From: Craterostigma plantagineum
Taxonomy: Eukaryota > Streptophyta > Magnoliopsida > Lamiales > Linderniaceae
DNA length: 64,000 nucleotides
Direction: 5' to 3'
Assembly (NCBI GenBank): GCA_027422505.1
Contig: JAPQWV010000001.1
Coordinates: 9,548,001-9,612,000 of the forward strand
In this document: positions 44,468 to 57,671 of the stretch, piece by piece
How the letters are laid out: the number at the start of each line of letters is the position of its first letter
How positions within the stretch are numbered: position 1 is the stretch's first letter
Position numbers and translations under genes: made by a program
Notes under the pieces: model-generated
The model's database searches: none
The model's input: the letters and a program-made list of their open reading frames with translations, nothing else
What the model was told of the DNA's origin: nothing

Positions 44468-44484
44468 ATTCTCCCCCCCTTTTA
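44468..44484 (-). other. Polypurine tract of element C
   Basis: The minus strand reads AAAAGGGGGGGAGAATTG before the LTR start TGTCAGG. The gag-pol stop codon (44482-44484) touches it. Confidence 0.88.
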
Positions 44485-47400
44485 AAAATTTCGACCTCGA
44501 AATTTCGTACCTGTCTCAGTCAATAACCATGGGTACTGGGTCTTCATATGTTCTATGGTTTCCCACGTAGCTTCACGAGCCGAATGATTTTTCCACCGTA
44601 CTTTTACCATTGGAATCGTTTTGTTTCGTAACTGCTTGCCAGCATATTCAAGGACTTCTGCAGGTTCTTCTACGTAACTAAGGTCCTCAGAAATATTTAT
44701 TGGTTCGTCACGTAGAACATGTGTAGGATCTGATCTGTATCGCCGTAACATACTAACGTGGAACACATTGTGAATCTGCGATAATTCAGGTGGTAATGCC
44801 AATCTGTAAGCTAATGGTCCGATCCTTTCTAGTACTTCATATGGTCCAATGTAACGTGGGCTCAACTTTCCTTTCTTTCCAAATCGCAACACTCCTTTCC
44901 ATGGAGATACTCGCAAAAATACTTTTTCTCCAACTTCGTATTCCATTTCTCGTCTGTGTTGATCAATATAACTTTTCTGTCTATCCTGGGCTGCTTTTAG
45001 TCGACTCTTAACTATTTCAATCCTTTCCATTGTATCCTGAATCAAATCTGGCCCTTCCAATACTTGTTCTCCTTCCATATCCCAACAAATTGGGCTTCGA
45101 CATTTCCGACCATACAGAGCTTCGTACGGGGCCATTCCAATACTTGAATGAAACTGATTATTATAGGCAAATTCCATTAGCGCTATATAATCATCCCATG
45201 ATCCTTTGAATTCGATTACGCACGCTCGAAGCATGTCTTCCAGGGTCTGTATCGTCCTTTCTGACTGACCGTCGGTCTGTGGATGAAACGCCGTACTAAA
45301 ATGTAATTTAGTGCCGAGCGCTTCCTGTAAACTGCCCCAAAATCTAGAAGTAAATCGGGGATCACGATCAGATACGATAGAAATAGGTACCCCGTGTAAC
45401 CGAACTATTTCGTTGACATATCTTTTTGCCAAGTATTCTAATGTAGAACCCCATTTAAATGGTAGAAAATGGGCTGATTTCGTGAGCCTGTCGACAATTA
45501 ACCACACGGCATCATTTTTCTTAGCCGTTGGAGGAAGACCGTATAGGAAATCCATCGTTATACGCTCCCATTTCCAAACAGGTATAGGTAAAGGATGTAA
45601 TTTACCCACTGGCGCTTGGTGTTCGGCTTTGATTTGCTGACACGTTAAACATTTCAGCACATATTCAGCTACATCCTTTTTCATCCTTGGCCACCAATAG
45701 TGAGATTTAAGGGTCCGATACATTTTCGTACTGCCTGGATGCATAGCATAAGGAGCGGTATGTGCCTCTTCCATTATCTCTTGTCGAAGATTATCGATAT
45801 CAGGAACACATATGCGGCTATTTATCGTCAAAATTCCATTATCGCCTATTGCAAAAGACTTCCCTAGCCCTTGTTTCACCTTATCAGCAATCTTAACTAG
45901 CTTTTCGTCTTTAAATTGTACTTGTCTGATTCGATCTAACATGATAGGTCGAACTACCATCGAGGCACAGATAGCACCAGTATCATCTACTTTCATCTCC
46001 GTATTCATCTTTCTGAGATCAATCAGACTTGAGAAAGAGCAAATCGATAAATAAGAGACGGAACCATACGATTTCCGACTCAAAGCATCAGCAACGACGT
46101 TCGCCTTTCCAGGATGATACTCTATAGTACAGTCATAATCCTTTAACAGTTCGATCCACCGCCTCTGTCTCATATTCAATTCCTTTTGGCTTAATAGATA
46201 TTTCAGACTTTTATGATCAGTAAATATCTGAAATGTCGTACCATATAAGTAGTGTCGCCATATCTTCAGTGCGAACACCACGGCTGCTAACTCTAAGTCG
46301 TGAGTTGGGTAAGATGTTTCGTATGGCTTCAGCTGTCGAGATGCGTACGCCACTACTTTTCCATTTTGCATTAGCACGCATCCTAGTCCTTGGTAGGACG
46401 CATCACTATAGATCACAAAACCTTCAGTACCTGATGGAATAGTCAGTACAGGAGCTGTAGTTAATCGTTCCTTCAATTCTTCAAAACTCCTTTGGCATTC
46501 ATCAGTCCACTTAAATACAACTCCTTTACGTAATAACTTCGTCATTGGAGCGGCTATCAGTGAGAAATTCTCTACGAATCGCCGATAATATCCGGCCAAT
46601 CCCAGAAAACTACGAACTTCTGCTACATTTTTAGGGCTCTCCCACTTGATCACTGCTTCAATTTTACTGGGATCGACTTGGATACCTTTACCAGAGATTA
46701 CGTGCCCTAGAAACACTACTTGATCTAACCAAAATTCACATTTCGAGAGCTTCGCATATAACTTCCTTTCCCGTAAAGTCTGAAGTACAATCTTCAAATG
46801 TTCTTCGTGCTCCTCTTTTGACTTGGAATATATTAGAATATCATCAATAAAGACGATCACGAACTGGTCTAAGTAGGGTCGGAAGACATCATTCATCAAC
46901 GCCATAAACACTGCAGGAGCGTTCGTCAATCCAAAGGGCATAACTAGAAATTCATAATGTCCATATCTTGTTCTAAAGGCCGTCTTTGGAATATCACCCT
47001 CAGCAATCTTCAATGGATGATATCCCGATCTCAGATCGATTTTTGAAAAGACCCTAGCACCTTGCAACTGATCGAATAAATCGTCGATCCGAGGCAACGG
47101 ATATTTATTTTTCACCGTTACCTTATTCAACTGCCGATAGTCGATACACAATCTGAGCGTTCCATCCTTCTTTTTGACGAAGAGAACAGGCGCTCCCCAA
47201 GGTGATACACTCGGTCTTATATAACCCTTATCTAATAACTCCTTCAGCTGTACCTTTAGTTCATTCAATTCTATCGGAGCCATTCGATACGGTGGAATGG
47301 AAATCGGCGCCGTGCCCGGTTGAAGTTCGATGGTAAATTCTGTATCTCGGTTAGGGGGTAATCCCGGTAACTCTTCAGGAAAAACATCAGGATATTCACT

Positions 47401-49083
47401 GACTACCGGAATATCTTCTATTTTTAGTCCACTTAACTGCGCATCTATAATATAGGCGATATATCCTTCGCATCCTTTCCTAATCATCTTAGAAGCTTCT
47501 AAACTTGATATCCGATGTGCCGTACGTACGCTCTTTTCTCCTTTAAGTATCATGTGGGTTTGATCTATAGGGGCCAATTCAATTTCCTTTTTGAAACAGT
47601 CAAGCTTCGCCCGGTATTTTGACAACCAGTCCATGCCTAATATTACGTCGAAATCCATTAAAGGAATGACAAATAGGGTTGCTCGCATCTCTGTCCCTCT
47701 ACTGACCATTTTGCATTCTAAGTATACTGTATTCACTATAACTGTTTCGCCCGTTGGAAGTCGAACATACAATTTGTCTTCTAGGGGTTCGGGTTTATCA
47801 GGCAATAAAGATGCAAATGTTCGTGATATGAATGAATGAGTGGCGCCAGGATCAAATAAAACATATGCATCAATATCACAGATAAATAATTTACCCGTAA
47901 TTACGTGTGATCCCTCTTTGGCCTCGTCACGGGTCATAGTAAAAATCCTGGCTTGTGTTGGCGGTCTATAGGCTTGACCTCCTGAGCTTCCTCTTCCAAA
48001 ACTCGTGTTAAACGGTCCTCGGCCCCTTCCTCTTCCACGGTTTGTGGAGGGTCCGCTTACTCTTGATTGATCTACTGTCGGTTCTGTTCGCAATATTGGG
48101 CAATTCCTAGCTATATGTCCCCGTTGCCCACATTGAAAACATTCGCCTGTGAGCCATCTACAGATGCCTATATAGTTCTTTCCACAGTGTTCACATGTTG
48201 GTATAGTCTGTGAAATTCCTCGTCCGACCGGTCTCATTCCGCCCATATTGCCCCTTGCGAAACTACTTTGCGTGCTCATTGGTCTTGGTGCACTATACGT
48301 CTTCTTCATCTTTCCGCTTGACGATTCTTCTCCTGGTCTTCTTTTGTTACTCTGAAAGTTTCTTGATTCGGTTTCTAATCTTTCGGCGCGAATAGCCGCC
48401 GCCCTCAGTTTCCCATAGGACTCCATATCTGATGGTGTAATACGATTTCTAATAGTATAACGGAGTCCAGCTTCAAACCTTCGGCACTTATTTCTTTCAA
48501 CTGCAACCATATGTGAAGCGTATCGAGACAACTGATTAAATAGTACTTCATACTCGCTTACAGACCGATTTCCTTGTTTAAGTTCTAAAAATTCTTTTTC
48601 TTTCTGATCCTTATAAACTTCAGGCATGTAAGCATCGCTGAACTCTCTCAGAAAATCTTCCCAGGTCAGCACTGGGGGTTGAACCATACTATCTGGGACA
48701 GTTTCCCACCATTCGTATGCATGTTCCTGAAGAAGTGAGACAGCATAATCGAATCTCTCTTCCGGTGTACATTGCATCATGTTGAACACCCTTTCTGTTC
48801 TTTTTAACCACGTTTCTGCCTCAGCAGGATCTGTCGTACCCATGAAGTCCACAGCACCCATCTTTCTCAATTTGTCATATCGTCGTTCTCGGGGAATTGT
48901 CATGGGGTGTTCAGATTCATGCTGTCTAAGAGTATGAGATGAATGGGATTCCGGTACGGCCGTTCTTCCTCCTCCCTCTATTGTTTGTTCATCATGTTCT
49001 AAATGCGTTCGTTCGCCTATTGCCCTTTGCCTATATATGCAAGAAAAGTTTAAGGGCAAACATAACATGTACCTACTATGCAA
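44482..49083 (-). CDS. gag-pol: Gag-pol polyprotein of element C, 1533 aa, intact
   Basis: A single ORF encoding all products needed for retrotransposition. Domains by approximate residue: gag 70-260 ([16 protein letters not shown]); zinc knuckle [14 protein letters not shown] about 311-325; protease [13 protein letters not shown] about 411; RT about 590-770 with [12 protein letters not shown] and the FIDD box at about 746. RNase H about 885-1000 has [13 protein letters not shown] and [10 protein letters not shown]. Integrase has its zinc finger about 1114-1150, Asp in MDFL about 1179, Asp in VSDRDPRF about 1241 and Glu in [10 protein letters not shown] about 1271. A GPY/F motif ([20 protein letters not shown]) and a chromodomain-like tail ([17 protein letters not shown], about 1494) close it. 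The DPGA protease variant is common in this clade. The start could be the Met at 49083 or a later Met (MTIPRERR, about residue 61). Length, domain order and long LTRs indicate Tekay/Del. Confidence 0.95.
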   Translation of the reverse strand: MHSRYMLCLPLNFSCIYRQRAIGERTHLEHDEQTIEGGGRTAVPESHSSHTLRQHESEHPMTIPRERRYDKLRKMGAVDFMGTTDPAEAETWLKRTERVFNMMQCTPEERFDYAVSLLQEHAYEWWETVPDSMVQPPVLTWEDFLREFSDAYMPEVYKDQKEKEFLELKQGNRSVSEYEVLFNQLSRYASHMVAVERNKCRRFEAGLRYTIRNRITPSDMESYGKLRAAAIRAERLETESRNFQSNKRRPGEESSSGKMKKTYSAPRPMSTQSSFARGNMGGMRPVGRGISQTIPTCEHCGKNYIGICRWLTGECFQCGQRGHIARNCPILRTEPTVDQSRVSGPSTNRGRGRGRGPFNTSFGRGSSGGQAYRPPTQARIFTMTRDEAKEGSHVITGKLFICDIDAYVLFDPGATHSFISRTFASLLPDKPEPLEDKLYVRLPTGETVIVNTVYLECKMVSRGTEMRATLFVIPLMDFDVILGMDWLSKYRAKLDCFKKEIELAPIDQTHMILKGEKSVRTAHRISSLEASKMIRKGCEGYIAYIIDAQLSGLKIEDIPVVSEYPDVFPEELPGLPPNRDTEFTIELQPGTAPISIPPYRMAPIELNELKVQLKELLDKGYIRPSVSPWGAPVLFVKKKDGTLRLCIDYRQLNKVTVKNKYPLPRIDDLFDQLQGARVFSKIDLRSGYHPLKIAEGDIPKTAFRTRYGHYEFLVMPFGLTNAPAVFMALMNDVFRPYLDQFVIVFIDDILIYSKSKEEHEEHLKIVLQTLRERKLYAKLSKCEFWLDQVVFLGHVISGKGIQVDPSKIEAVIKWESPKNVAEVRSFLGLAGYYRRFVENFSLIAAPMTKLLRKGVVFKWTDECQRSFEELKERLTTAPVLTIPSGTEGFVIYSDASYQGLGCVLMQNGKVVAYASRQLKPYETSYPTHDLELAAVVFALKIWRHYLYGTTFQIFTDHKSLKYLLSQKELNMRQRRWIELLKDYDCTIEYHPGKANVVADALSRKSYGSVSYLSICSFSSLIDLRKMNTEMKVDDTGAICASMVVRPIMLDRIRQVQFKDEKLVKIADKVKQGLGKSFAIGDNGILTINSRICVPDIDNLRQEIMEEAHTAPYAMHPGSTKMYRTLKSHYWWPRMKKDVAEYVLKCLTCQQIKAEHQAPVGKLHPLPIPVWKWERITMDFLYGLPPTAKKNDAVWLIVDRLTKSAHFLPFKWGSTLEYLAKRYVNEIVRLHGVPISIVSDRDPRFTSRFWGSLQEALGTKLHFSTAFHPQTDGQSERTIQTLEDMLRACVIEFKGSWDDYIALMEFAYNNQFHSSIGMAPYEALYGRKCRSPICWDMEGEQVLEGPDLIQDTMERIEIVKSRLKAAQDRQKSYIDQHRREMEYEVGEKVFLRVSPWKGVLRFGKKGKLSPRYIGPYEVLERIGPLAYRLALPPELSQIHNVFHVSMLRRYRSDPTHVLRDEPINISEDLSYVEEPAEVLEYAGKQLRNKTIPMVKVRWKNHSAREATWETIEHMKTQYPWLLTETGTKFRGRNF

Positions 49084-49107
49084 ATGTCTACAGAACCTAA
49101 AGCCTAG

Positions 49108-49119
49108 GCTCTGATACCA
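49108..49119 (-). other. Primer binding site of element C (initiator tRNA-Met)
   Basis: The minus strand reads TGGTATCAGAGC five bases inside the 5' LTR. Confidence 0.93.
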
Positions 49120-49124
49120 CTACA

Positions 49125-52100
49125 TGTAGCGCCCCGTTTCCTATTACCTTTTTTTTTACGCAGCTATAAAATATTCCTATAAAATTTTTCGCGATTTCCA
49201 TAACCATTTCCTTTAACAAAGACGGGTGCGTACATCCGATCTAGTTCCGTTCACAATAATGTACATATATGTACCTATCATATAAGTCACAAAATGCAAC
49301 GGTCTAAATCCGTTTCTATTCTACATGCTAACGATGAACCAGAGGGGAGTAGGAGGAGAGCGTAGTCGGCCAACCTTGAATCCATGCTTTATAAAGATGC
49401 TTTCTACGCAGCCTGCTAATTATCTACAACAACTGTGAAGACACCGATTCAGAGTATGATCGCAACATGTTAATTAACACAAGTAACGCTAAAATAAACC
49501 GTAATCCATGCCTTTCCATTAATATTTAATATCGTAATCATGCCATTTCAAATCACATAATCATTGTTCATATAACGGTCATAGGATCCGTAGATCACAT
49601 GCCATTTCTATATGTCCATTTATTTTGATACTCCCGTTATAGACTAGCTAGACTGTACTGTACGCCCAGTCGGCGCCCATGCATGGGACTCTGTAACCAT
49701 GTCGTAATCCCCCTATTTGTAGGGATACGTGTTGCCTGTACAGGACTCTGTAATAATCCCCCGATTTGTAGGGATATATGCCGTAGCATCCGTATCATAC
49801 CATCTGTAGTCGTAGCAGTCATAACGGTTTCTCCCTTCATTTTATATGTATGCAGTACTATATGAAATACCTTATATTACACATAAATCATATGAGAGCA
49901 CGTTACGATCACATAGTTCACGTCGATTCAAAAATAGCACGTATATCACGTACTAATCAATTAATCCATAGAAAGCATGTAAACATATAAGGCACATAAG
50001 GTACATGTCGCAAATCATACTCACAAGTTTCGCCTATTTTCTCCGTTCGCTTAGGCGACCTTGTCCTTGCCCTTATCGGACTCCCGACCTATACAATTAT
50101 TTTATCCGTAAATATGCAATTCCTATAATGATATGCGTGCGTGACATGCATGCTTTATTATGCATTTCCTATCCGTAGCCTTTATCAGAAACCCTAACTT
50201 ATTTTATATCAAAACCCTAATTTTTACATAGATATATATATATATATATATCGTGCTATTATATGTATAAATATTTTATTAATGATGATATCGTTTTCTT
50301 TTAGGCTAAGGAATTGTATAGTCATTATCATTAACAATGATCTCGACATCATAACCTACCCAGCATTATCATTCGACATTTATTTCGACAAGTATAAAGA
50401 ATCTCGACATTCTATCTACATTATCATTCGACATTTTATCATAATATTTGACTTTCATCACTACTCGACATTATTCAAAGCAGCTCTCGACATCTAACAA
50501 CTCGACATTTAATAATCATAACTCGAAATGTAAAATGTCGACATGTGTCTTGGAATCTCATTTCGATGTTCCTGTTTTCTTCCAACAACTCGACATCTTT
50601 TCTAACAATTATCAATTCATCTCGACATCCATTTAATTCTGATTTTAAAATGTCAATATCATACTCGACATTTACTCCATGTCATACTCGACATCTAGCT
50701 ATATAAATTATTATTACTCGAGATCTTATCCAACGAATTACCATAATTCTTATCGAAATCTTTCTAATCTATTCCAATCTCACACCTCGATATCTATCTA
50801 ACTCGAGTACATTTCCTCTTTAAATATCGAAATGTCTCAGAGATCGAATTCTATAATAACATTCGACCTCTACATCTCGACATTATAACATAATTCGACA
50901 TTCTGACTCGAGATCTTCGTTATCATATGTTACGTGAAGTACTAAACAAATAACGTTGATACTTTTGTTAATACTTATCTTATTCTTATGAAATATTGAT
51001 TATATTATTATTTTCTTTACCTTTCCTTTAGGACTAAGTTTTGTACTATAAACTTTGAAATTCCAAATGACACGTAAAAGCCTTGCCTCTCCTCACTTTG
51101 CGAAGTTAATTCGTGAAACAATTTAAGATATACTTTATATAATCAAAGCACTGACCATTACGAAAATGTCTTGTTTATACTACTAAACATATATTTATAA
51201 TGACTCAGTACCAAGTATTCATGTGTATTATGTACACCATGAGAACTTTGATTCAACAAGACCTAAAGTATATTTATATATATTATAAATATTTTGCTAA
51301 AATCTACTATATACCCTAAGCAATTCGGTGTTAATAATAATAACAACAAACCATGAATCATCAAATACCATCACGGTTGTTCTATTTCTGAAAATTATAT
51401 GATCATAAGCATATACTAAATTCACTTATTTCACAATCCATGTTTTATATTAACATATACATTACGAAATCTTCTTATAATCCAGTTATCATCTATTTAA
51501 GCCACCTGATCATACCTATTTTAAAAGCCTTCGAACTCTTTTAATCCCATATCAACAATTATCCAAATATATAGATATAAAACTCCTTGATAATTCTACA
51601 GAAACCCTAGAATGTTAAAGTCACGAAAATGTCTCACAATTGCCTAAACAATCTTAATCTTAGTTTATAACCCTCTGTAAAGTTATGAAGAATATAATAA
51701 ATAAAACAACTTCACATATAAATTCCTATACCTCACTTGAAGTTTCGTTCTTGATGTTTGAATGCTCAAGGTCACCTTTCGCACTTGCCTTTCTAAGAGT
51801 TCTAACTATTCTACATTTACATATATATTATACCAGTGATGTCGATTACTTTAAAGTCAAGCAAAATTATATTAGTCATTAGTAATATCGTTGGCCAACA
51901 CGTGTACCACTTGGGTTTGAGGGTTATTATATACATATATACATATGATTCGTCAAAGGTTTGCGAACTTGATAAAAAGGTGTACCCTGAATTTCCATTC
52001 GCCAAATTCTTATTTTATCTCATAATTCGCCAAAGTCCTTATGCCCCGTGCAAATATAACCTCCTCTAATGATTCGCGAAGTCTTTATGACTCGCGAACA

Positions 52101-52270
52101 TCACTTCTTGTAATTCAAAAGTCCTATGTTTAGAAAATCCTTAATTTGTAATATTTCATCTCTCAACTTATACTTATTCTCATCTATACATTTATTTTAA
52201 AATGGCATATATGAATGCATGAATTTATGTAAATGCATGAAATTATGATATGAGGTTTCGGTTCCTGACA
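49125..52270 (-). repeat. 5' LTR of element C (3146 bp)
   Basis: Nearly identical to 41316-44467 with an offset of 7809 bp until the 6-bp indel near 51880. Confidence 0.95.
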
Positions 52271-52275
52271 TGAAC

Positions 52276-53718
52276 AGCCAAAACCCCTAAAACCCTAAAC
52301 ACTTAACACTTTTCACAATCCTAAAAATTCCCGAGAAAATTCAAAACTTTCGCAACCCCCTCTTTCAAAATTTCGCAACTCCTCGCATCTTCGTCGTCGT
52401 CAAAGCTGCATTCAAAATCTGTTTTCTGCTAACTCCATTGTCGCAAATCAGCTTTTCGGTATGAATACACCTCAAATAACCCAAATTTCTGTTCGTTTTA
52501 TCCTGTTTTGCCCCGTTTTGATAAATCTGTTAGGTTAGAATTAATTTTTCTCGGCTCTGAATCGAACGCATGTTAGGCTTTTGATGTTTAAAACCCCCCA
52601 AATAAGCATTTCCCATTCAATTTCGAGTCGATTGAGTCCAGATTATTACATTTTGGTTAAAATTTGAGTAGGTCTAAGGCAAAAAGTCATTGCGTCGTTT
52701 CGCACGTCTTCGCAACTACAGTGAACCAAAAATTTTCTCAATCCACAAAGCTTTTTCCCTCCGCGAAACTTTCTTAACTCGCGAAAACTTTCCATACTTG
52801 CGAAATTTTACTCAGTCTGCGGAAATTTCATATGACATGTCTATGTGATATCACTTGCGAAAGTTGCCTAATACATGCGAAAATTTTCTCTATCTGCGAA
52901 ATTTCCTCGATATATGCGAATATTAACTCTGAGTGAAAAACCGCTTTAACGTGCGAAAATTTCCTTATGTGCGAAAATTCATATGCGAAAGTCCTTTAAT
53001 ACATGCGAAATTTTACTCGATCCGCGAAAATGTCTCTTGACTTGTGTCTGTATGACAATTAGCGCTTTTCTCATTACTTGCGAAATTGTACTCAATCTGC
53101 GAAAATTTCTCACGACATGTCTTTGTGCTATAACTTGCGAAAATTTCCCAATACATGCGAAACTATACTCTGAATGCGAAATTACAGTGCTACATGCGAA
53201 AATTCACTGTGAATGCGAAATTTCCGTGTTATATGCGAAAATTCATGGATAGACTGAGTGCGAAATTTTCTTTATATCTGCAAATGTACTCTCGACATGC
53301 CTTTATGTAATAATCAGGAAAATTTCTCATTGCATGCGAAAATTTTGGACTGCTTGCGAGACTTCTTAACTTGCGAAAATTTTCCATGCATACGAAAATT
53401 TACACAATTTGCGAAAACTTTCTCGACATGTCTACGTGTTATAATCTGCGAAATTTCCATTACATGCGAAATTTGATACAAAATGCGAAATTTTTCTCAA
53501 CATGTCTATGTGTTATACTTAGCGAATTTTCTCATCTCATATGAACGGCTTCAATTCCGAAATTTTCTAAGTATTGAAAAATTTAGTTTAAAAACATTGT
53601 CGATGTTTTCGTTTACTATTTGAGGCCACTTCCATTATTTCACCCTCGACTTATTTATGTCCATATTCTCGCGATTTAATCCGTACCAATCATATTACAA
53701 TTACTGTCAAGCACAGAT
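52276..53718 (+). repeat. Leader of the B extra ORF with GCGAAAATTT word array
   Basis: It continues element B after the nested insertion. From about 52763 to 53490 there are at least 25 GCGAAA words, usually as ATGCGAAAATTT or CTGCGAAATTT. They are interleaved with about five copies of a CGACATGTCTATGTG-type block. Frames through it (for example 52983-53476) encode only repeat-derived peptides. CAG ends at 53716, two bases before the ORF start. Confidence 0.85.
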
Positions 53719-56700
53719 ATGACCGACAAAGATCAAGGAACACTTGAAGCGCTTGAGGCGGCTGCAATCCAAAGGAACGTTGCTCGCATCGAACTCAACA
53801 CGCGTATCTATGTCCCACCACCCGAGCAGATCTTCCCACTAAGTCAATGGGCAGCCCTGATTCCCAACAACTACATGGTGGACTTGGACAGCTTTCGGTG
53901 CGATGCCCCCGTCATTATAGAAATCCTCAAAGGGCACCCACTTCGCCACGCCCTCACTCATGGCGAGCCAGAAGAACAAGTGTATGTTCAACAATTCTGG
54001 CATACGTTGCAGATAGCTGGACCACTCCACCTTGCTAAAACCTTATCTGCCAATATCGATCAAGAAACGGTGGTCCTCACTCGCAAGATAGTCCAAGAAG
54101 TGCTTCAACCCCCAGTCTACTCACCCCACGATCCACTACCGACGCACGAACAACTCATTGAAGACATTGACAGACTGGGCTATCAACCAGATAACAAGAA
54201 GAAGAAAGGCCCACTTGTCCTCAGTGAAGTCACCACCCGCAATCTACCTCAACCCTGGCAAACACTGTACCTGCTGGTGAACAAATGCATGTCAGGAAAG
54301 TATGCTGGTCAGGACCGCGGAAACCTTCAAATCCTCACCATCCTAACCGGCATCGCCCACAACCGCAAGTACAACTACGCCGACATCATCTGGATGGATC
54401 TCGTCGCCATGATCCAACGTCGCGACCGGGAAGTCGCCAAGGGAGTCATAAATCGCTTCGTCCCTTACATGCGGTGGCTCCCAGCCTTCATCAAACACTT
54501 CCGCTTGCACTCCACCAACATTCGCATCCGGCCGGCAGCAGAACACTTCCTCATCCCCACTGTCGAGAAGTTCGCCAAGAAAAACACTCCGGCGAAAGAT
54601 CGACACGCCATGATAATCCCGAACGACGTGCTCGCCTACGCCGACCCGACCAACCTGCACGTCCGAGAATACCGTGCCTTCACAGCATCTTTCCGCAAAA
54701 GCCCTCACCCACTATCCACTGTCCCTACGGAGCAGATCAACCCCCCTGCTCCTAACCCCGGGACTAGCCAAAACCCCACGGAAAAACGGTCGCGAGAGGA
54801 TGACGTAAGCCGCCCCACGGAGCGTCGATCGAAACAAAAACACGATCAGCCTCCTCAGCCACATATAAGCCGAGCCGAACCAATAGGTACAGGAGGTGAT
54901 GTGTTCACCTCTCGAGTAGAAGACGTGGCATCTGGCTCAACCAAGCAAACGACCCCACCAATCCACTTATCTTCCTCTCTACAGGAAGATATTTCATTCC
55001 ACGAGGAGCCACGTATGCCATCGACATCCCGCTTGGAGATAGTCGATGTTGAATCAAGCAGTCCCTCGCCTCAGACTGCATCCTCTTCATGCACATCGAG
55101 TATAGTGCCCTCACTCCCCATAATTTCTTACGTTTCTAGGACACATACACCTTTTACCGCACTACAGAGTCTTCGTGATTCTGTCAAAACACTCGGTGAT
55201 GTCTCTGTGACTGAGAGCGGAAGACCTAGCACGGCCAACATCACAACAACCGTGAGCCTAGGCCATCATCCGATTGAGTCTGTCTCATCGATGATGCCGA
55301 CGGGAAGTCTAAGTGACCCCGTCTTTTCCAGTCCTGTGCAAACGGGCGGCCGTTCGGCAATCTTCTCCGATTCGGTGTCAGTTGAAATTCTCCGTGAATC
55401 CAACTTGTTACACTTACCCACTTTCATCACCGAGACCGCGCTGGAGACCCGACTTCAAGAGTTTGCAAAGACTCTTGAGGCATCCATCCTCGATCAAGTC
55501 TATGTGCGTCTCGATGCGTCCACCATCGATAAAGGCAAAGGTGTGGCCCCGGAGACGCCACCACCAGCGCAACATGTGGACGCAGAAGCTGTTCTCTCCA
55601 CCATTTCCGCCAAGGAGCTCTTCTACATCCTCAGAGCCCGATTCGAGTCCATGACGAAACTCGATGAGGAGGAACAGCAAATGAAGGCTATAATGACTCT
55701 TCACTGACTTGTCGAGCTCAGGGCGAGTCGAGCGGGATCAGGCGCGACGATCAAGACGATGATCAAGATCGCCGCGAGGGGGAGAATAGGCCGCAAGCCT
55801 CACAAACTCAAGGGCCCATACAATCGATGCCGCCCTCCTCCTCTGCACCTGAAACAACGCCCGCAGAAACCTCACACCCCACTAGCCAAAAAGCCCACCC
55901 TATCAACCCCGAGTCACCTGCCAAATCACCCTCACCTCCACCTACTACCGTCTCCGAAACTCTAACTGTCACATCGGCATTAGAGACCACAACCACCACA
56001 TCTACACCAACCGACGCCCAAATCATCCTAGCCAAAACCATCACCTCATCCGAACCACCAGAATCTCCACCTCAACCATCCCCACAATCCACAAACTCCT
56101 CCGACGCAACACCCTTGCCACCACATAGCCATACACCTCTCGATATCGATTCCAACCTGGCTTCCGAGGACGTCTACTGCGCACAAAACGAGATCGAGGC
56201 CTACATCTTCAACGATGAATGGCTGTACACACCCGCCGATGCAGTAGCAGCCAGGAAGTTGGTCGAAAACGCTCGACGTCTGCTAAAGGAAGCCTCGCTC
56301 ACGCTGATCAACACCGCAGACGACGAGAACGGAGAGGAGTACGACGCTGAACCTGCCGAGCTCGATAACATCCTCCAATTCCAAGCGCAGCAAACTGAGG
56401 CTCCTGCTGCTCAAACGGATGTGCCCACGGTGGATATACCGGAAGCACCGTGGGAAAACAAAAAGATCACCGCGCCGTTTCAAGAAGAGATCAGGAAGAG
56501 GATCTGGCGGCGCAAGGAGCAGATCATCACAACCTTCGACGAATATGAGCTGATGAACATCCAAAATTGGAGCGAGAAAAAGAAGCAGCTCTATCGATGG
56601 AGCCTTCTTTGCCACAAGTGCACAAAAAGGACGCTATCCGATGAGGAAAACATCGCTCAGGAAATGAATCGGGCCCCCATCTGCAAAGTCACTGACCTCC

Positions 56701-57319
56701 GCCAAGAGTCTAAAGGACCTGTCCATATCCAGTATTCACAGTAATGAGACAGGATGAGAGCTACTGTGAAGTCAGTGAGGCGGACTTCAAGTTTCTGTGC
56801 CTGGGCGACCTGTACAGCATGCTGGAATCCATGAAGCAGTTTAGACTCGTCCTCAGAAGTTCTGGACATCTCGTACGTGCTGAACCGGTCACCATGGGAT
56901 ATGTGGCTCTCAAACGCCACATGCTCCGACAGGTCAGATTCTTCGCCACCCACGATCTGCAGATGGCGGTGGAGCACAACCTGAAGAAGGTGAATCTGAC
57001 TCGCCCATCTTTCAAGAACGCGGACAACTACCGAGAGGGCGATGTGATCGACGGAGATGATCCAGCGGTCGCCTACTCAAACTACAAAGGAAAGATGAGG
57101 TTGCTGCGCTGCTCCGAAGTGGCAAAATTCTCGGATGGAACGCTTACCATCATCCAAGACAAACTCATGAGGATTTGCCGCATCCTTTCGGAAGAAGATC
57201 CCCTCTGCCGATCCAAGTTCGCGAAGTTCATTGACGCTATAGCAGATCGAATGGTTCTTCGAAGGAATCTCCGCGCCTTCGAGTTCAAGCTAGGACTTCG
57301 CGAAACACTCACCCGCTAA
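53719..57319 (+). pseudogene. Extra ORF (aORF) of element B, about 1,200 codons with two frame changes
   Basis: A large protein of unknown function between pol and the 3' LTR. Frame 1 is 53719-55707 (662 codons, MTDKDQGTLEAL), frame 2 is about 55705-56744, and frame 3 is about 56735-57319. The frames change near 55700 and near 56730. The N-terminal ~300 residues form a conserved domain (FRCDAPVIIEILKGHPLRHA, VYVQQFW, LGYQPDNKKKKGP, IAHNRKYNYADIIWMDLV). The middle is S/T/P-rich. The C-terminal ~200 residues form a second conserved domain (RQVRFFATHDLQMAVEHNLK, DGTLTIIQDKLMRICRIL). Both domains are shared with A1. No signal peptide, transmembrane span, zinc finger or catalytic motif is recognised. 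GenBank entries for comparable Asteraceae ORFs are, as I recall, labelled longin-like, which I do not trust. Confidence 0.8.
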
Positions 57320-57365
57320 TCCACCACCACAACGCCCAAGATCCAAGACTCCCAACAATTGACAC

Positions 57366-57376
57366 AAAGGGGAGAT
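57366..57376 (+). other. Polypurine tract of element B
   Basis: AAAGGGGAGAT directly before TGTTAGG, 46 bp after the extra ORF. Confidence 0.9.
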
Positions 57377-57671
57377 TGTTAGGATATCTAATTGATTGTG
57401 TCAATAGTTTAAGTCTTGGGATTAATTTTGTAATTATCCTCTAGCTTGGGCTTTGGACTATAATGTAATTATTTAATATTTAGTGATTGGGCCTTAATAT
57501 ACCTAGGGTTAATGTGGTATATAAGGTTTTACCAACTCACTTTTGAAAGTAATCAAAGAAAAAGGCTTATCCTAATTTTCACACAATACACACACTTGAA
57601 GGTGAGATCCTCTCCCTTTTCATTCCATTAAAGCCTCTTTGATTCCTTGTTTGGTGCATTCGGGACCAACA
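57377..57671 (+). repeat. 3' LTR of element B (295 bp)
   Basis: Same as 32918-33212 except one substitution. TATA at 57518. It is followed by the target duplication ACATG (57672-57676). Confidence 0.95.

Larger units (their letters stand above)
41316..52270 (-). mobile_element. Element C: intact Tekay/Del-type chromovirus, 10.96 kb
   Basis: It is flanked by TGAAC (41311-41315 and 52271-52275). The LTRs of 3152 and 3146 bp differ, as far as I can see, by one 6-bp indel (near 44071/51880) and one substitution (near 43009/50818). It has a complete uninterrupted 1,533-codon gag-pol ORF, iMet PBS and PPT. It is inserted antisense into the region between pol and the extra ORF of B. It is the youngest insertion in the window and potentially autonomous. 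Confidence 0.96.
32918..57671 (+). mobile_element. Element B: Sirevirus-type Copia element with extra ORF, 24.75 kb including nested C
   Basis: Order: LTR, tRNA-iMet PBS, long leader, gag, linker, PR-INT-RT-RNase H, multiple PPT-like repeats, [nested element C], word-array leader, extra ORF, PPT, LTR. The two 295-bp LTRs differ at one position that I can see. Without C and one TGAAC copy it would be about 13.8 kb. Several frame changes make it non-autonomous despite its young LTRs. Confidence 0.95.

Noticed and set aside
52983..53476. Cys-rich ORFs (ACTCENF-like repeats)
   Set aside because: Generated by the GCGAAAATTT word array. No homologue and no start context.
53719..57319. Longin/synaptobrevin or envelope protein
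   Set aside because: No signal peptide, transmembrane helix or recognisable longin fold motif. That label, as I recall it from databases, looks like propagated misannotation.
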